NCBI GenBank assembly: GCA_021810735.1
Contig: JAJZIF010000080.1
Location: forward strand, 1-11,096
Direction of reading: 5' to 3'
DNA: 11,096 nt
Source: Acidobacteriota bacterium
GTDB taxonomy: Bacteria > Acidobacteriota > Terriglobia > Terriglobales > Acidobacteriaceae
The notes beneath the pieces were generated by a model, which was not told the origin of the DNA, made no database searches, and was given only the letters and a program-made list of their open reading frames with translations. The translations under genes and the position numbers were made by a program. Shown one piece after another: positions 1-7,394 of this stretch (position 1 is its first letter; each line of letters begins with the position of its first letter).

Positions 1-1
1 C

Positions 2-949
2 CCATTCCGGAAGATTGACTCGACTGGGAACGCAAAGGGCGGGCGTTACGTAGAGAGCTTGGTTTACCCGGTAAGAAACCCCTTCACTGGCGAGGACGTT
101 TTTCCTAGAAAAGGTCGATGTTGGGTTTACAAGAGAGAAGACATGCTGGCGATGGTGGCCGAACGCCGCTTCTTTTGGGGCAAAGACGGGAAGGCTGGCA
201 CCCCAATGCGCAAGCTATTCAAGTCAGAAGCAAAGTCTGGGATGACCGCGCCCTCCATCTGGGATGATGTAGGCCTAAATCAGCACGCCGCACGAGAACT
301 GGAGATTCTTTTCGGAGAGAAAGCCTCATTTGAGACACCAAAACCAGAGGGCCTTCTTAAGCGGATCATCGAGATCGCATCCAGTCCAGGCGAAACTGTC
401 CTCGACAGCTTTCTCGGTTCCGGCACTACGGCGGCCGTTGCACACAAGATGGGCCGCAGTTACATCGGCATTGAGATGGGCGAGCACGCGGAGACACATT
501 GCGTTCCGCGCCTCCGCAAGGTGGTAGAAGGAGAGCAAGGTGGAGTCTCGGAGGCTGTGGGCTGGCAAGGTGGCGGCGGATTCCGATTCTACCGGCTGGG
601 CAGTCAAGTCTTCGATGAACAGGGGCATATTCATCCTTCCATTCGCTTTGACCATTTGGCCGCGCACATCTGGTTTGCGGAGACGCGAACGCCCATCCAC
701 CAGAAACGCAAACGTTCGCCTTTGCTGGGCAAGCATTGCGATACAGCCTATTACCTGCTCTACAACGGCATTCTGGGCGATAAACGGGCCGATAGAGGCA
801 ACGTATTGACGCGCAAGGTGCTGAGTGAGCTACCGGCGCATGATGGGCCAAAGGTGATCTATGGGGAAAGCTCTCGGTTGAGTACGGCCACGCTGAAACA
901 GTTTGGCATCGTTTTCAAGCAGACGCCCTATGACGTGAAAGCGCGATAG
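2..949 (+). CDS. mod: Type III restriction-modification DNA methyltransferase (Mod), 5'-truncated by window edge
   Basis: This gene encodes the modification subunit of a type III restriction system. It transfers a methyl group from S-adenosylmethionine to adenine in a short asymmetric site and gives the Mod-Res complex its specificity. The frame is open from base 2, so the true start lies outside the window, and about 315 residues are visible. Counting from the window edge, FETPKPEGLL (110-119) fits motif X, FLGSGTT (137-143) is the SAM-binding motif I, and YIGIEM (154-159) fits motif II. The DPPY catalytic motif must lie upstream: in beta-class N4/N6 methyltransferases it precedes the target-recognition region and motif I. 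The C-terminal tail (RFYRLG... HIWFAETRTP... ending YDVKAR) is typical of Mod proteins. The res gene starts 14 bases after the stop, so the two are surely one operon. No frameshift or simple-sequence repeat suggesting phase variation is visible. The family call is strong; the target sequence cannot be read from this. Confidence 0.92.
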   Translation, partial: PFRKIDSTGNAKGGRYVESLVYPVRNPFTGEDVFPRKGRCWVYKREDMLAMVAERRFFWGKDGKAGTPMRKLFKSEAKSGMTAPSIWDDVGLNQHAARELEILFGEKASFETPKPEGLLKRIIEIASSPGETVLDSFLGSGTTAAVAHKMGRSYIGIEMGEHAETHCVPRLRKVVEGEQGGVSEAVGWQGGGGFRFYRLGSQVFDEQGHIHPSIRFDHLAAHIWFAETRTPIHQKRKRSPLLGKHCDTAYYLLYNGILGDKRADRGNVLTRKVLSELPAHDGPKVIYGESSRLSTATLKQFGIVFKQTPYDVKAR

Positions 950-957
950 GAGAAGGG
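948..957 (+). promoter_or_regulatory. Ribosome binding site of res
   Basis: The purine run AGGAGAAGGG overlaps the mod stop codon and ends six bases before the ATG at 964. It fixes the res start and suggests that translation is re-initiated from mod. Confidence 0.75.
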
Positions 958-963
958 AACGGG

Positions 964-3573
964 ATGGAATTTGAGCTAAAAGATTTTCAGATTGCCGCAC
1001 TGGACAAGCTCCGCGAATATCTGAAACAAGTGCGCTTGAACAATGATCCCTGGCAGGCGTTCGTGGATGTGGCTCGGACGCCTTCGGGCCATACTCCCGC
1101 GTATCGCCCGGTTCAAGGGCTGGAAGGTGTTCCCTACGTTTGTCTGCGGCTTCCAACCGGCGGCGGGAAAACAATTCTGGGAGCTTATGCCATCCGCGTG
1201 GCCGCGCAAAGCTATATCGAAAAGGATTATCCGCTGGTGCTGTGGCTGGTGCCATCCAACACCATCCGCATACAAACGGCAGAGGCATTGAAGAACACAG
1301 CGCACCCGTACCGTATTGCTCTGGATGAGGCATTTGAGGGCCGCGTCCGCATCTTCGATATTGACGAGATTGATAACATTCGTCCGGCTGACATTGCACA
1401 AGGCGTCTGCCTAGTGGTGGGAACCATCCAAACCTTGCGCGTGGAGAAGACCGACAGCCGGGATGTATACGCACATAAAGAGGCGCTGGAAGATCACTTC
1501 ACGCGGCTGAGCCTGAACCAGACCGGACTGGAGAAAATCACTGACGGGCCAAATGCAGGGAAGGTGAAGTACAGCTTCGCGAACCTGATGAAGCTGCATC
1601 ATCCGATGGTGATTGTGGATGAGGCGCACAACGTCCGAACTGCCCTGAGCTTTGCCGCACTGCGGAATGTCTCTCCATCCTGCATTGTGGAGTTGACGGC
1701 CACCCCAGACACCAGCACACAGACAGGAAGCAACGTGCTGTTCCGCGTCTCTGCTTCGGATTTGAAGGCAGAGGCAATGATTAAGCTGCCCATCGTGCTG
1801 AAGGAACACCCGGCCTCATGGCAGGAGACCGTGAGCGATGCGCTGCGCACTCGCAAGCGGCTGGCAGAGTTTGCCATGCGGGAGCCTGACTATATCCGCC
1901 CCATTCTGCTGATACAGGCGGAGAGCAAAGACAAGTCCGCCAATGTGGAGGTCGTGAAGCAATACTTGCTAGAGACGGAAAAGGTGCCAGGAGAGCAGAT
2001 TGCCGTGGCCACCGGAAACCAGCGCGAACTGGACAATATCAATCTGTTTGAGCGGACCTGCCCGACTGAAATTGTGATTACCGTACAGGCGTTGAAAGAG
2101 GGATGGGACTGTTCTTTCGCCTATGTGTTTTGTTCCACGGCGAACATTCACAACAGCAAAGAGGTGGAGCAATTGCTGGGCCGCGTGTTGCGGATGCCTT
2201 ATGCGAAGCGGCGCGCCGTTCCGGAGTTGAACAAAGCCTATGCTCACGTCTCCAGCCTCAGCTTTGGCAAGGCGGCGCGTGAACTGGCGGACAGCCTGAT
2301 CGCAATGGGCTTTGAAGAAGCAGAGGCAAAGCAGTACATCGAAGAAGTGCAAGCGGACCTACCGCTGTTCCCCTCCGCTGCGCCGGTCCTTACGTTGACC
2401 GTAGAGCATTCCCCGGACCTTTCCGGGCTTGCAGACCATGAGAGGCAAGCGGTCACAGTTACCGAGATTGCGCCGGGGCAGGTGGTGGTGGAGGTCCGGG
2501 GAGACATTGCGCCAGCAGTGGAGAATGCGTTGATTGCCGCCGCACCAGCGCCCGTAAGAGCAGAGGTACAACGCAAGATTGCAGAGTATCGGGCTGCATC
2601 CGAGAGACTGCTTTCCCCATCGCAGCGCGGCGTGGTTTTCACTGTTCCCGGGCTCTGTGCGGAATATCAGGGAGAGCTTGCGCTGGTGGATGAAGAGCTG
2701 GTCCTTGAGGCAGCGGAGTGGAATCTGCTGGACTATCCGGCGGACCTGTCCCGATTCGAATACGATGACGCTTCGAAAACTTTCGAGTTGGATATTGAAG
2801 GCAACCGGGTAGTTATTCATTCCAAGCACACCGAACAGCTAGATCTGAATTTGCTGCCAACGGAACAGACGGACTTAGACCTGGTGCGATGGCTCGATAA
2901 ACAGGTGCGCCAGCCAGACGTGACGCAACAGACCATGACGGCATGGATTTTGCAAGCCGTGACGGGACTTATCAAGAGCCACACCTTATCAACCCTGGTG
3001 TGGGCCAAGTTCATTCTTGCCCGCAAGCTGGCGGAATTGATTGCGCAGGCGCGCAAAGATGCCCGGAAACGGGGCTGGCAGGAATTGCTTTTCGGGCCCG
3101 AGGCCAAAGTCCAATCAAGTGAAGAATTTGCCTTCCACTACAAGCCTGACGATTACCCGGCGAGTTGGTGGTATTCCGGCGGGTGGAAGTTCAAACACCA
3201 TTACTATCCGCTTCCGGGCGAATTGGAGCCAAAGGGCGAGGAATTCGAGTGCTCCGTAGAGATTGACCGGCACTCAGCCGTAAAGACTTGGGTACGAAAC
3301 GTTGCCAAGAAAGAGGGCGCATCGTTTTCGCTCCAGACTTCCACTGACCTTTTCTATCCTGATTTTGTGGCACAGTTGCACGACGGGCGCGTCTTGGCGG
3401 TGGAGTACAAGGGCGATGCCTACGCAACCAACGATGATTCCAGCGAAAAGCGCAAGCTGGGCGCACTTTGGGCGGATCGAAGCGGCGGCAAGGCTCTTTT
3501 TCTCATGGCGGAAAAGGTCAAGGATGGGATGAACCTTGCAGAGCAGATTACAACAGCGGTGGCCATTCGTTGA
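964..3573 (+). CDS. res: Type III restriction enzyme, Res subunit (SF2 helicase-nuclease)
   Basis: This is the restriction subunit of the type III system. It is an ATP-driven superfamily 2 motor that, with Mod, senses unmethylated sites and cuts DNA near one of them. The 869-residue product is somewhat shorter than the roughly 970 residues of EcoP1I Res. Visible motifs in order are the Walker A LPTGGGKT (63-70), the DEAH Walker B (219-222), LTATP motif III (244-248) and motif VI QLLGRVLRMP (403-412). Near the C-terminus there is a PD-(D/E)xK nuclease site: PD at 799-800, then E814-Y-K816 in VLAVEYKGD. All catalytic residues expected of an active motor and nuclease are present. The ATG start is supported by the AGGAGAAGGG site upstream and by the short 14-base gap after mod. 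The gene is the last of the operon; a hairpin without a T-tract lies at 3609-3629. Very confident on family; activity is inferred. Confidence 0.94.
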   Translation: MEFELKDFQIAALDKLREYLKQVRLNNDPWQAFVDVARTPSGHTPAYRPVQGLEGVPYVCLRLPTGGGKTILGAYAIRVAAQSYIEKDYPLVLWLVPSNTIRIQTAEALKNTAHPYRIALDEAFEGRVRIFDIDEIDNIRPADIAQGVCLVVGTIQTLRVEKTDSRDVYAHKEALEDHFTRLSLNQTGLEKITDGPNAGKVKYSFANLMKLHHPMVIVDEAHNVRTALSFAALRNVSPSCIVELTATPDTSTQTGSNVLFRVSASDLKAEAMIKLPIVLKEHPASWQETVSDALRTRKRLAEFAMREPDYIRPILLIQAESKDKSANVEVVKQYLLETEKVPGEQIAVATGNQRELDNINLFERTCPTEIVITVQALKEGWDCSFAYVFCSTANIHNSKEVEQLLGRVLRMPYAKRRAVPELNKAYAHVSSLSFGKAARELADSLIAMGFEEAEAKQYIEEVQADLPLFPSAAPVLTLTVEHSPDLSGLADHERQAVTVTEIAPGQVVVEVRGDIAPAVENALIAAAPAPVRAEVQRKIAEYRAASERLLSPSQRGVVFTVPGLCAEYQGELALVDEELVLEAAEWNLLDYPADLSRFEYDDASKTFELDIEGNRVVIHSKHTEQLDLNLLPTEQTDLDLVRWLDKQVRQPDVTQQTMTAWILQAVTGLIKSHTLSTLVWAKFILARKLAELIAQARKDARKRGWQELLFGPEAKVQSSEEFAFHYKPDDYPASWWYSGGWKFKHHYYPLPGELEPKGEEFECSVEIDRHSAVKTWVRNVAKKEGASFSLQTSTDLFYPDFVAQLHDGRVLAVEYKGDAYATNDDSSEKRKLGALWADRSGGKALFLMAEKVKDGMNLAEQITTAVAIR

Positions 3574-3608
3574 GCACTGGCTCGGCAATTAAGACGTAGA
3601 CTGGCGCA

Positions 3609-3629
3609 GCCGTCCGCTATGCGGGAGGC
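3609..3629 (+). terminator. Possible hairpin after res
   Basis: GCCGTCCGC and GCGGGAGGC pair around a TAT loop, with one G-A mismatch and one G-T wobble, 36 bases after the res stop. No T-run follows, so this is not a canonical intrinsic terminator. It could protect an mRNA end or be chance. Confidence 0.3.
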
Positions 3630-3943
3630 CCTAAAATCTTGGTGCACATTCCACGCGGTCGGAAAATTTATGAAAAATTTTGCTTGCGCCGCTTGGACAC
3701 GCTCATCGCGAGAAGCAAAATTCAGGGGTGGGGTGGGCAGCGGGCCTGCAAGCACTCTCAGTCGTTTTCTGCGCGTTTGCGCTTCATCCGGTGCTACGTC
3801 CGCTTTGCTATGGAGTGTTCGGATTCGAACCATGCGAAGCGCCGAAGCACCCAGCATGGCCGGATGGACTGTGCCACAGGTTGTGCCACAGAATTCGCGC
3901 TTTGTGCCACCAGCACGCGCTATGAAGATTTTCCAGCAAAAGC

Positions 3944-3968
3944 AAAGCCTGATGATTTAGCAGGCTTT
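3944..3968 (-). terminator. Likely rho-independent terminator of tRNA-Glu
   Basis: A perfect 8-bp stem, AAAGCCTG/CAGGCTTT, with a 9-base loop lies 14 bases past the CCA end of the tRNA. Read on the minus strand it is followed by GCTTTTGC, a modest T-run. Position and polarity fit termination of the tRNA transcript. Confidence 0.65.
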
Positions 3969-3981
3969 AGCGGAGGATAGC

Positions 3982-4056
3982 TGGTAGCGCTAACGGGAAT
4001 CGAACCCGTGTTTTAAGATTGAGAATCTCACGTCCTAACCCCTAGACGATAGCGCC
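3982..4056 (-). tRNA. tRNA-Glu, anticodon CTC, CCA encoded
   Basis: A full 75-base cloverleaf can be drawn on the minus strand. The acceptor is GGCGCTA/TAGCGCT with discriminator A and genomic CCA. The D arm is GTC/GAC with a GG-containing loop. The anticodon arm is TGAGA/TCTTA around TTCTCAA, so the anticodon is CTC and the codon read is GAG. The variable loop has four bases, and the T arm is ACGGG/CCCGT around TTCGATT. One oddity is that the first acceptor pair is a G-U wobble. The 3' end points toward the restriction operon, which makes this a candidate integration site. A promoter lies just upstream at 4070-4098. Confidence 0.97.
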
Positions 4057-4069
4057 ATGTACCTCTTCC

Positions 4070-4098
4070 ACTATAGCGGACGCAACTGCGGGTCACAA
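4070..4098 (-). promoter_or_regulatory. Sigma70-type promoter for tRNA-Glu
   Basis: On the minus strand TTGTGA (4098-4093, four of six matches to TTGACA) and TATAGT (4075-4070, five of six to TATAAT) are separated by exactly 17 bases. The start of transcription would fall about 7 bases before the mature tRNA 5' end at 4056. This suggests the tRNA has its own promoter in addition to any read-through from the DUF507 genes. Confidence 0.7.
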
Positions 4099-4162
4099 TG
4101 CCGGAGCGGATAACGCAGCAGCGATCCCTCGTGGAATAGCTTCTCGACGATGTGGAGTTGTT

Positions 4163-4438
4163 TTAGAGGCCCAGCTTTTTCACTTCTTCCTGATAGTACT
4201 TGCGGTACAGAATGTCCCATTCCTGGCTTCCCTCGGGAATATTTCTCTTGTGGGACTGGACCTTGTTGCGCGCATACTGGTCAATCTTCAACTCTTCCGC
4301 GAAAAGCTTTTCCAGCGTGCGCCGAGCCTCCTGGCGGATGGTATTGCGGTCCTCGCGGAACTCACATTCGTCTGTGTCCGCCAGTGTATCGGCAATGACA
4401 TGCGCGAGTTTATTCAGCTTGTCGGGTGAAATTCTCAC
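4163..4438 (-). CDS. DUF507 family protein (downstream copy)
   Basis: A 91-residue protein that I recognise as DUF507, a short, charged, mostly helical family of unknown function found in Acidobacteria, Aquificae, Deltaproteobacteria and relatives. Visible features are an N-terminal helix (MRISPDKLNKLAHVIADTL), a highly charged middle with many Glu/Arg residues, and a C-terminus rich in Lys and Tyr (YRKYYQEEVKKLGL). There is no signal peptide or membrane segment, so a cytoplasmic location is expected. The start is a GTG that overlaps the stop of the upstream DUF507 gene by four bases (GTGA), with AAGGCG about eight bases before it. This implies translational coupling and fixed stoichiometry. 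The two products are distant paralogues and may form a heteromer, which is inference. No function can be given. Confidence 0.86.
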   Translation of the reverse strand: MRISPDKLNKLAHVIADTLADTDECEFREDRNTIRQEARRTLEKLFAEELKIDQYARNKVQSHKRNIPEGSQEWDILYRKYYQEEVKKLGL

Positions 4439-4713
4439 AATATCGCCTTGTATTTACGAGCCAGTTCCTGCTTGATCTTTTTGAACATTTCAGGATAGCT
4501 TGCCCCGGTGCGACGCATCTCTTCCTGATAAGCTTCCATGATCAACCGGACTTCTTCATTGATCCGGTCCTCCAGCATCATCTCATCCAGCAGAGCGGCC
4601 TGCACACGCGCGTTCAGCACCTCCACATTGCCGGTGCGGATCATATTCGCATCGATCAGGTGCTTGATCGTGCGCCTTCCGAGATACCCCACATATTCTC
4701 TTGAAAAATTCAT
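4435..4713 (-). CDS. DUF507 family protein (upstream copy)
   Basis: A 92-residue protein of the same DUF507 family as its downstream neighbour. It opens MNFSREYVGYLGRRTIKHL and is predicted to be almost entirely helical, with a Glu/Arg/Met-rich centre (LLDEMMLEDRINEEVRLIME). Its basic C-terminus (FKKIKQELARKYKAIL) resembles the end of the other copy. No transport signal is visible. The ATG start is supported by GAAGGGA five to six bases upstream. It is the first gene of the minus-strand unit DUF507-DUF507, with the tRNA-Glu gene behind it. An extended -10 element lies right before it. Function is unknown in the family; a role with RNA or a housekeeping complex would be speculation. Confidence 0.87.
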   Translation of the reverse strand: MNFSREYVGYLGRRTIKHLIDANMIRTGNVEVLNARVQAALLDEMMLEDRINEEVRLIMEAYQEEMRRTGASYPEMFKKIKQELARKYKAIL

Positions 4714-4725
4714 GATTCCCTTCGG

Positions 4726-4734
4726 ACTATAGCA
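4726..4734 (-). promoter_or_regulatory. Extended -10 element before the DUF507 pair
   Basis: The minus strand reads TGCTATAGT, an extended -10 (TG-N-TATAGT) that does not need a good -35; none is seen. It lies only 12 bases before the ATG at 4713, so the transcript would start inside or next to the Shine-Dalgarno sequence. Either the leader is extremely short or the real promoter is elsewhere. Confidence 0.4.
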
Positions 4735-4861
4735 CAGGTGCAGCCGTCGTTTTTAGCCGGAGCCTGGATTGCCGCTCTGGCGTCTTGCCGGGGGAACAGG
4801 TGCGGAAAATTCGCCCCGTTTCTATTCATCATAAAGCGTGAGTGGGTCTACGATATTAGGA

Positions 4862-5368
4862 ATGAGTTCCGATAACCTGCTGCACCTGAAAGACGACATG
4901 ATCGCCTTCATTGAAGGCCACGGAATGCGCCACTTCCCCGCATTGATTCCGGAGGAGACACCGCGCATCTGGTGGAACGATCCCGAGCCCCTGGAAGGGT
5001 CGCCCCAAACTGCCAAGGAGAGCTGGAAGGACTTTGTCGAAATGGCGAAATCCGTGGGCGCCCCCATGGTGTGCATTGGCGAAGATCTGCTGGAAAAGGA
5101 CATGCTGGAATTGCTGATGCATGAGCTGCAGCATGTGACCGGCGCGGAGTCGTTTGGCCCCGAGCTGGAAAAGGTAAACGACCTCTTTCTTCAGATCGGG
5201 AAACTCGGTCATATCGAGCTGGCGTTCGCGCACCAGGGAATCCTGTTTGTGCATGAGACCGCGACCGAATGGTACAAGAATTACCGGGAAATCGTCGACA
5301 CGATCGACCATTTGCAGGAGCTTTTTGAGGACACCTACGACGAGGATGATGATGAGGGCGAGGAGTGA
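4862..5368 (+). CDS. Uncharacterised protein with HExxH motif, coupled to recJ
   Basis: A 168-residue soluble protein with no signal peptide that I do not recognise as a named family. Its most notable feature is HELQH (87-91) inside MLELLMHELQHVTG. The hydrophobic residues before it and the Gly after it match the zincin metalloprotease consensus, so a metal-binding site is possible. A second His-Glu occurs at 131-132 (FVHETATEW), which could supply another ligand. The N-terminal third contains a Trp/Pro-rich stretch (PRIWWNDPEPLEG). The C-terminus is very acidic (DEDDDEGEE). The ATG at 4862 is preferred; a GTG at 4838 would add eight residues, but neither has a well-spaced ribosome site. The stop overlaps the recJ start by four bases (GTGA), so the two are co-translated. 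A link to DNA repair through recJ is inference only. Confidence 0.82.
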   Translation: MSSDNLLHLKDDMIAFIEGHGMRHFPALIPEETPRIWWNDPEPLEGSPQTAKESWKDFVEMAKSVGAPMVCIGEDLLEKDMLELLMHELQHVTGAESFGPELEKVNDLFLQIGKLGHIELAFAHQGILFVHETATEWYKNYREIVDTIDHLQELFEDTYDEDDDEGEE

Positions 5369-7209
5369 CGGATGAAGCTTATGCTTCGCCGGCAGACGTG
5401 GGGCCGCCCGGAGTCCTCGCGCTGCCGCCCACGGAAGAATCCCTCCAGCAGCTAACCGCCGCCTCATCCATCAGACTACAGAAGCGCTGGACCGTTGCGC
5501 CGGCACAGCCCGTTGCACGGGAACTTGCGCGAACCGGGTCGCTTCCTTTGGAAATCGCCAGCCTTCTTTGCGCCCGCGGCGTCTACACGCCAGCGGAAGC
5601 CGAAGCATTCCTTTCGCCGCAATTGGGTTCGATCCATGATCCATACGCTATGCACGGCATGCGAGCTGCCGTCGCGCGTATTCAGCGGGCCATTGCGGAA
5701 AAGCAGATTGTGCTCGTCTATGGCGACTATGACGTGGATGGCACGCTCGCCGTCGTTCTGCTCAAAACTGCCATCGAAATGCTCGGAGGCGTCTGCCGCT
5801 TTCATGTTCCGCACCGGCTCCGCGACGGCTACGGCATGCAGGCGCCGCAACTCTCGCAGGCTGCGCTCGATGGGGTGCAACTGGTCATCAGCGTGGACAA
5901 CGGCGTGCGCGCGTTTGAAGCAGCCGGGGAAGCGCAGCGGCTCGGTCTTGACCTCATAATTACCGATCATCACCTGCCTGACGCTTTGCTGGGTTTGCCT
6001 GCCGCACTGGCGGTGCTCAACCCCAATCAGGAGGATTGCAGTTACCCCTGCAAGCACCTGTGCGGAGCCGGTGTGGCGTTCAAACTGGCGCAGGCGCTGC
6101 TGGAAGCGCATGACATAGAACGTGCGCGGACCAAATTGCTCCCATCATTTCTAAAGCTGCTGGCCATCGCCACGGTGGCCGACTCGGTTCCACTTGCGGG
6201 CGAAAACCGCGTGTTCGTCGCGCTTGGGCTGGCAGAGCTCACCAAACCTGTGCATCCAGGATTGCGCGCACTTATCGAGCTGGCCGAGATCGCACCGCCT
6301 CCTCATCGTCTGAACACACACGACATTGGCTTTCGCCTTGCGCCTCGCTTAAACGCCGCCGGTCGAATGAATGTTGCCACAGATGTGGTGGATATGTTCA
6401 CGACGCGCGATGCGGCGCGGGCCCGTGAACTCGCAGAAAAGCTGCACAAGCTGAACACGGAACGCCGTAACACGGAGCAGATTGCTCTTGCAGAAATTGA
6501 GCGGCTGCTGCTCGAGCCTGCCGCCGCCTCCGCGCAGCTTCTTGTTCTCGATGGCGAAGGCTGGCATCGCGGAGTGATTGGAATTCTGGCATCCCGAGTG
6601 GTGGACCGGACCGGCAAGCCAGCGTTGGTCCTTGCTCATGAAGATGGCGAGGCCTACGGCTCGGGCCGATCGATCGCGTCGTTTCATCTGCTGGATGCCA
6701 TTTCCAGCTGCGGCGATCTCTTCACGCGCTTCGGCGGCCATGCGCATGCAGTGGGTTTCTCTCTGCCTTCCGCGCGTGTAGCCGAACTGCGCGAACGCCT
6801 GGATGTTTATGCCGCTCAGCACATGGAGACCATCGCGCCGGCGAGCGAGCTGATTTGCGATCTGGAGCTACCACTCCATCAGGTGACGCGCGCGCTTCAG
6901 GATTGGCTGCGGCGGTTCTCCCCGTACGGCATGGGCAATCCGGAACCTGTTTTTCTTGCGCGCCTGGTTCGGGTCAGCGCCGCACCGCGCGTCATGAAGG
7001 AGCGCCATATCCGGCTGCAGTTGGCGCAGGGGATGCTCCGCAATTCGTATCCCGCAATTGGCTGGAACCTTTCCGCCAAACTGCAAAGCGAAGGGATCGT
7101 GGAAAATTCTGTAATCGACCTCGCCTACAAAATCCGCACGGAAGAAAGCTCTTATTCCAGCGGAATAGAACTGGAGATCGTTGACTTGCGTGCTGCCCAA
7201 CTGGAGTAG
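5365..7209 (+). CDS. recJ: Single-stranded-DNA-specific 5'-3' exonuclease RecJ
   Basis: RecJ degrades single-stranded DNA from the 5' end in RecF-pathway recombination, mismatch repair and base-excision repair, using Mn2+/Mg2+. The 614-residue product shows the DHH phosphoesterase core: motif I GDYDVDG (120-126), motif III VDNG (177-180) and the DHH motif (TDHHLPD, 200-206). The DHHA1 part includes RLNAAGRM and GGHAHAVGF (457-465). A C-terminal region fits the OB-like domain. The usual Thr-Ser after motif I is replaced by Thr-Leu-Ala, but the metal-binding aspartates are intact. The protein is slightly longer than E. coli RecJ (577), mostly through a low-complexity N-terminal extension of about 40 residues. 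The GTG start at 5365 overlaps the previous stop (GTGA), and a later GTG at 5398 is an alternative. It is the last gene of its unit, facing a converging gene. Confidence 0.96.
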   Translation: MTDEAYASPADVGPPGVLALPPTEESLQQLTAASSIRLQKRWTVAPAQPVARELARTGSLPLEIASLLCARGVYTPAEAEAFLSPQLGSIHDPYAMHGMRAAVARIQRAIAEKQIVLVYGDYDVDGTLAVVLLKTAIEMLGGVCRFHVPHRLRDGYGMQAPQLSQAALDGVQLVISVDNGVRAFEAAGEAQRLGLDLIITDHHLPDALLGLPAALAVLNPNQEDCSYPCKHLCGAGVAFKLAQALLEAHDIERARTKLLPSFLKLLAIATVADSVPLAGENRVFVALGLAELTKPVHPGLRALIELAEIAPPPHRLNTHDIGFRLAPRLNAAGRMNVATDVVDMFTTRDAARARELAEKLHKLNTERRNTEQIALAEIERLLLEPAAASAQLLVLDGEGWHRGVIGILASRVVDRTGKPALVLAHEDGEAYGSGRSIASFHLLDAISSCGDLFTRFGGHAHAVGFSLPSARVAELRERLDVYAAQHMETIAPASELICDLELPLHQVTRALQDWLRRFSPYGMGNPEPVFLARLVRVSAAPRVMKERHIRLQLAQGMLRNSYPAIGWNLSAKLQSEGIVENSVIDLAYKIRTEESSYSSGIELEIVDLRAAQLE

Positions 7210-7318
7210 AGCTTGTATCTCGCTGTGGGTGCATTGAGGCATGTGGACCATTGCACCCTCGGTTCAGCAGTAACGTGACGGCCCAGCAAAAAGCGCGTTC
7301 ACCGCTCATCAAAAAAGA

Positions 7319-7340
7319 TGGACGGCCAGTAGACCGTCCA
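7319..7340 (-). terminator. Rho-independent terminator for the secreted-protein gene
   Basis: A perfect 7-bp stem, TGGACGG/CCGTCCA, with an 8-base loop. On the minus strand it is followed by TCTTTTTT, the classic intrinsic terminator form. It lies 95 bases past the stop of the minus-strand gene ending at 7435. Confidence 0.8.
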
Positions 7341-7394
7341 GATTGAATTTGAGTTTTGCCTGGATCAGAAAAGCGCCCAGGTTCTTTTCAACGC

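Larger units (their letters stand above)
3574..3981. other. Gene-poor stretch between res and tRNA-Glu
   Basis: About 400 bases with no open frame I would call a gene. It holds a GC-rich stem just after res (3609-3629) and an AT-rich patch around 3660-3682. A bulged hairpin centred on GTTCG-GATT-CGAAC lies at 3810-3833. The word TGTGCCAC occurs three times (3870, 3882 and 3903), at distances that are multiples of three. A terminator-like hairpin (3944-3968) belongs to the tRNA. On the minus strand the repeats can be read as LWHNLWHS, but the frame has no start and stops soon after. The stretch may be a scar of old insertion, but nothing proves this. Confidence 0.6.

Noticed and set aside
830..1474. 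Minus-strand open frame of 214 codons
   Set aside because: It is antisense across the mod-res junction, both of which are clearly real on the plus strand.
3810..3840. Second tRNA gene or fragment suggested by GGATTCGAACC
   Set aside because: The flanking bases do not form a T stem and no anticodon or acceptor arm follows; kept only as a possible scar.
3420..3857. Minus-strand open frame over the res end and gap
   Set aside because: Its 3' half is antisense to the Res nuclease domain. The free part has no recognisable motif and no ribosome site.
3619..3960. Plus-strand open frames of 81-113 codons in the gap before the tRNA
   Set aside because: Three overlapping frames are open at once, none has a ribosome site, and the first ATG sits inside the hairpin loop after res.
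4838..4861. GTG at 4838 as start of the HExxH protein
   Set aside because: It has no ribosome site and adds only eight residues without conserved character; the ATG at 4862 is preferred, though not certain.
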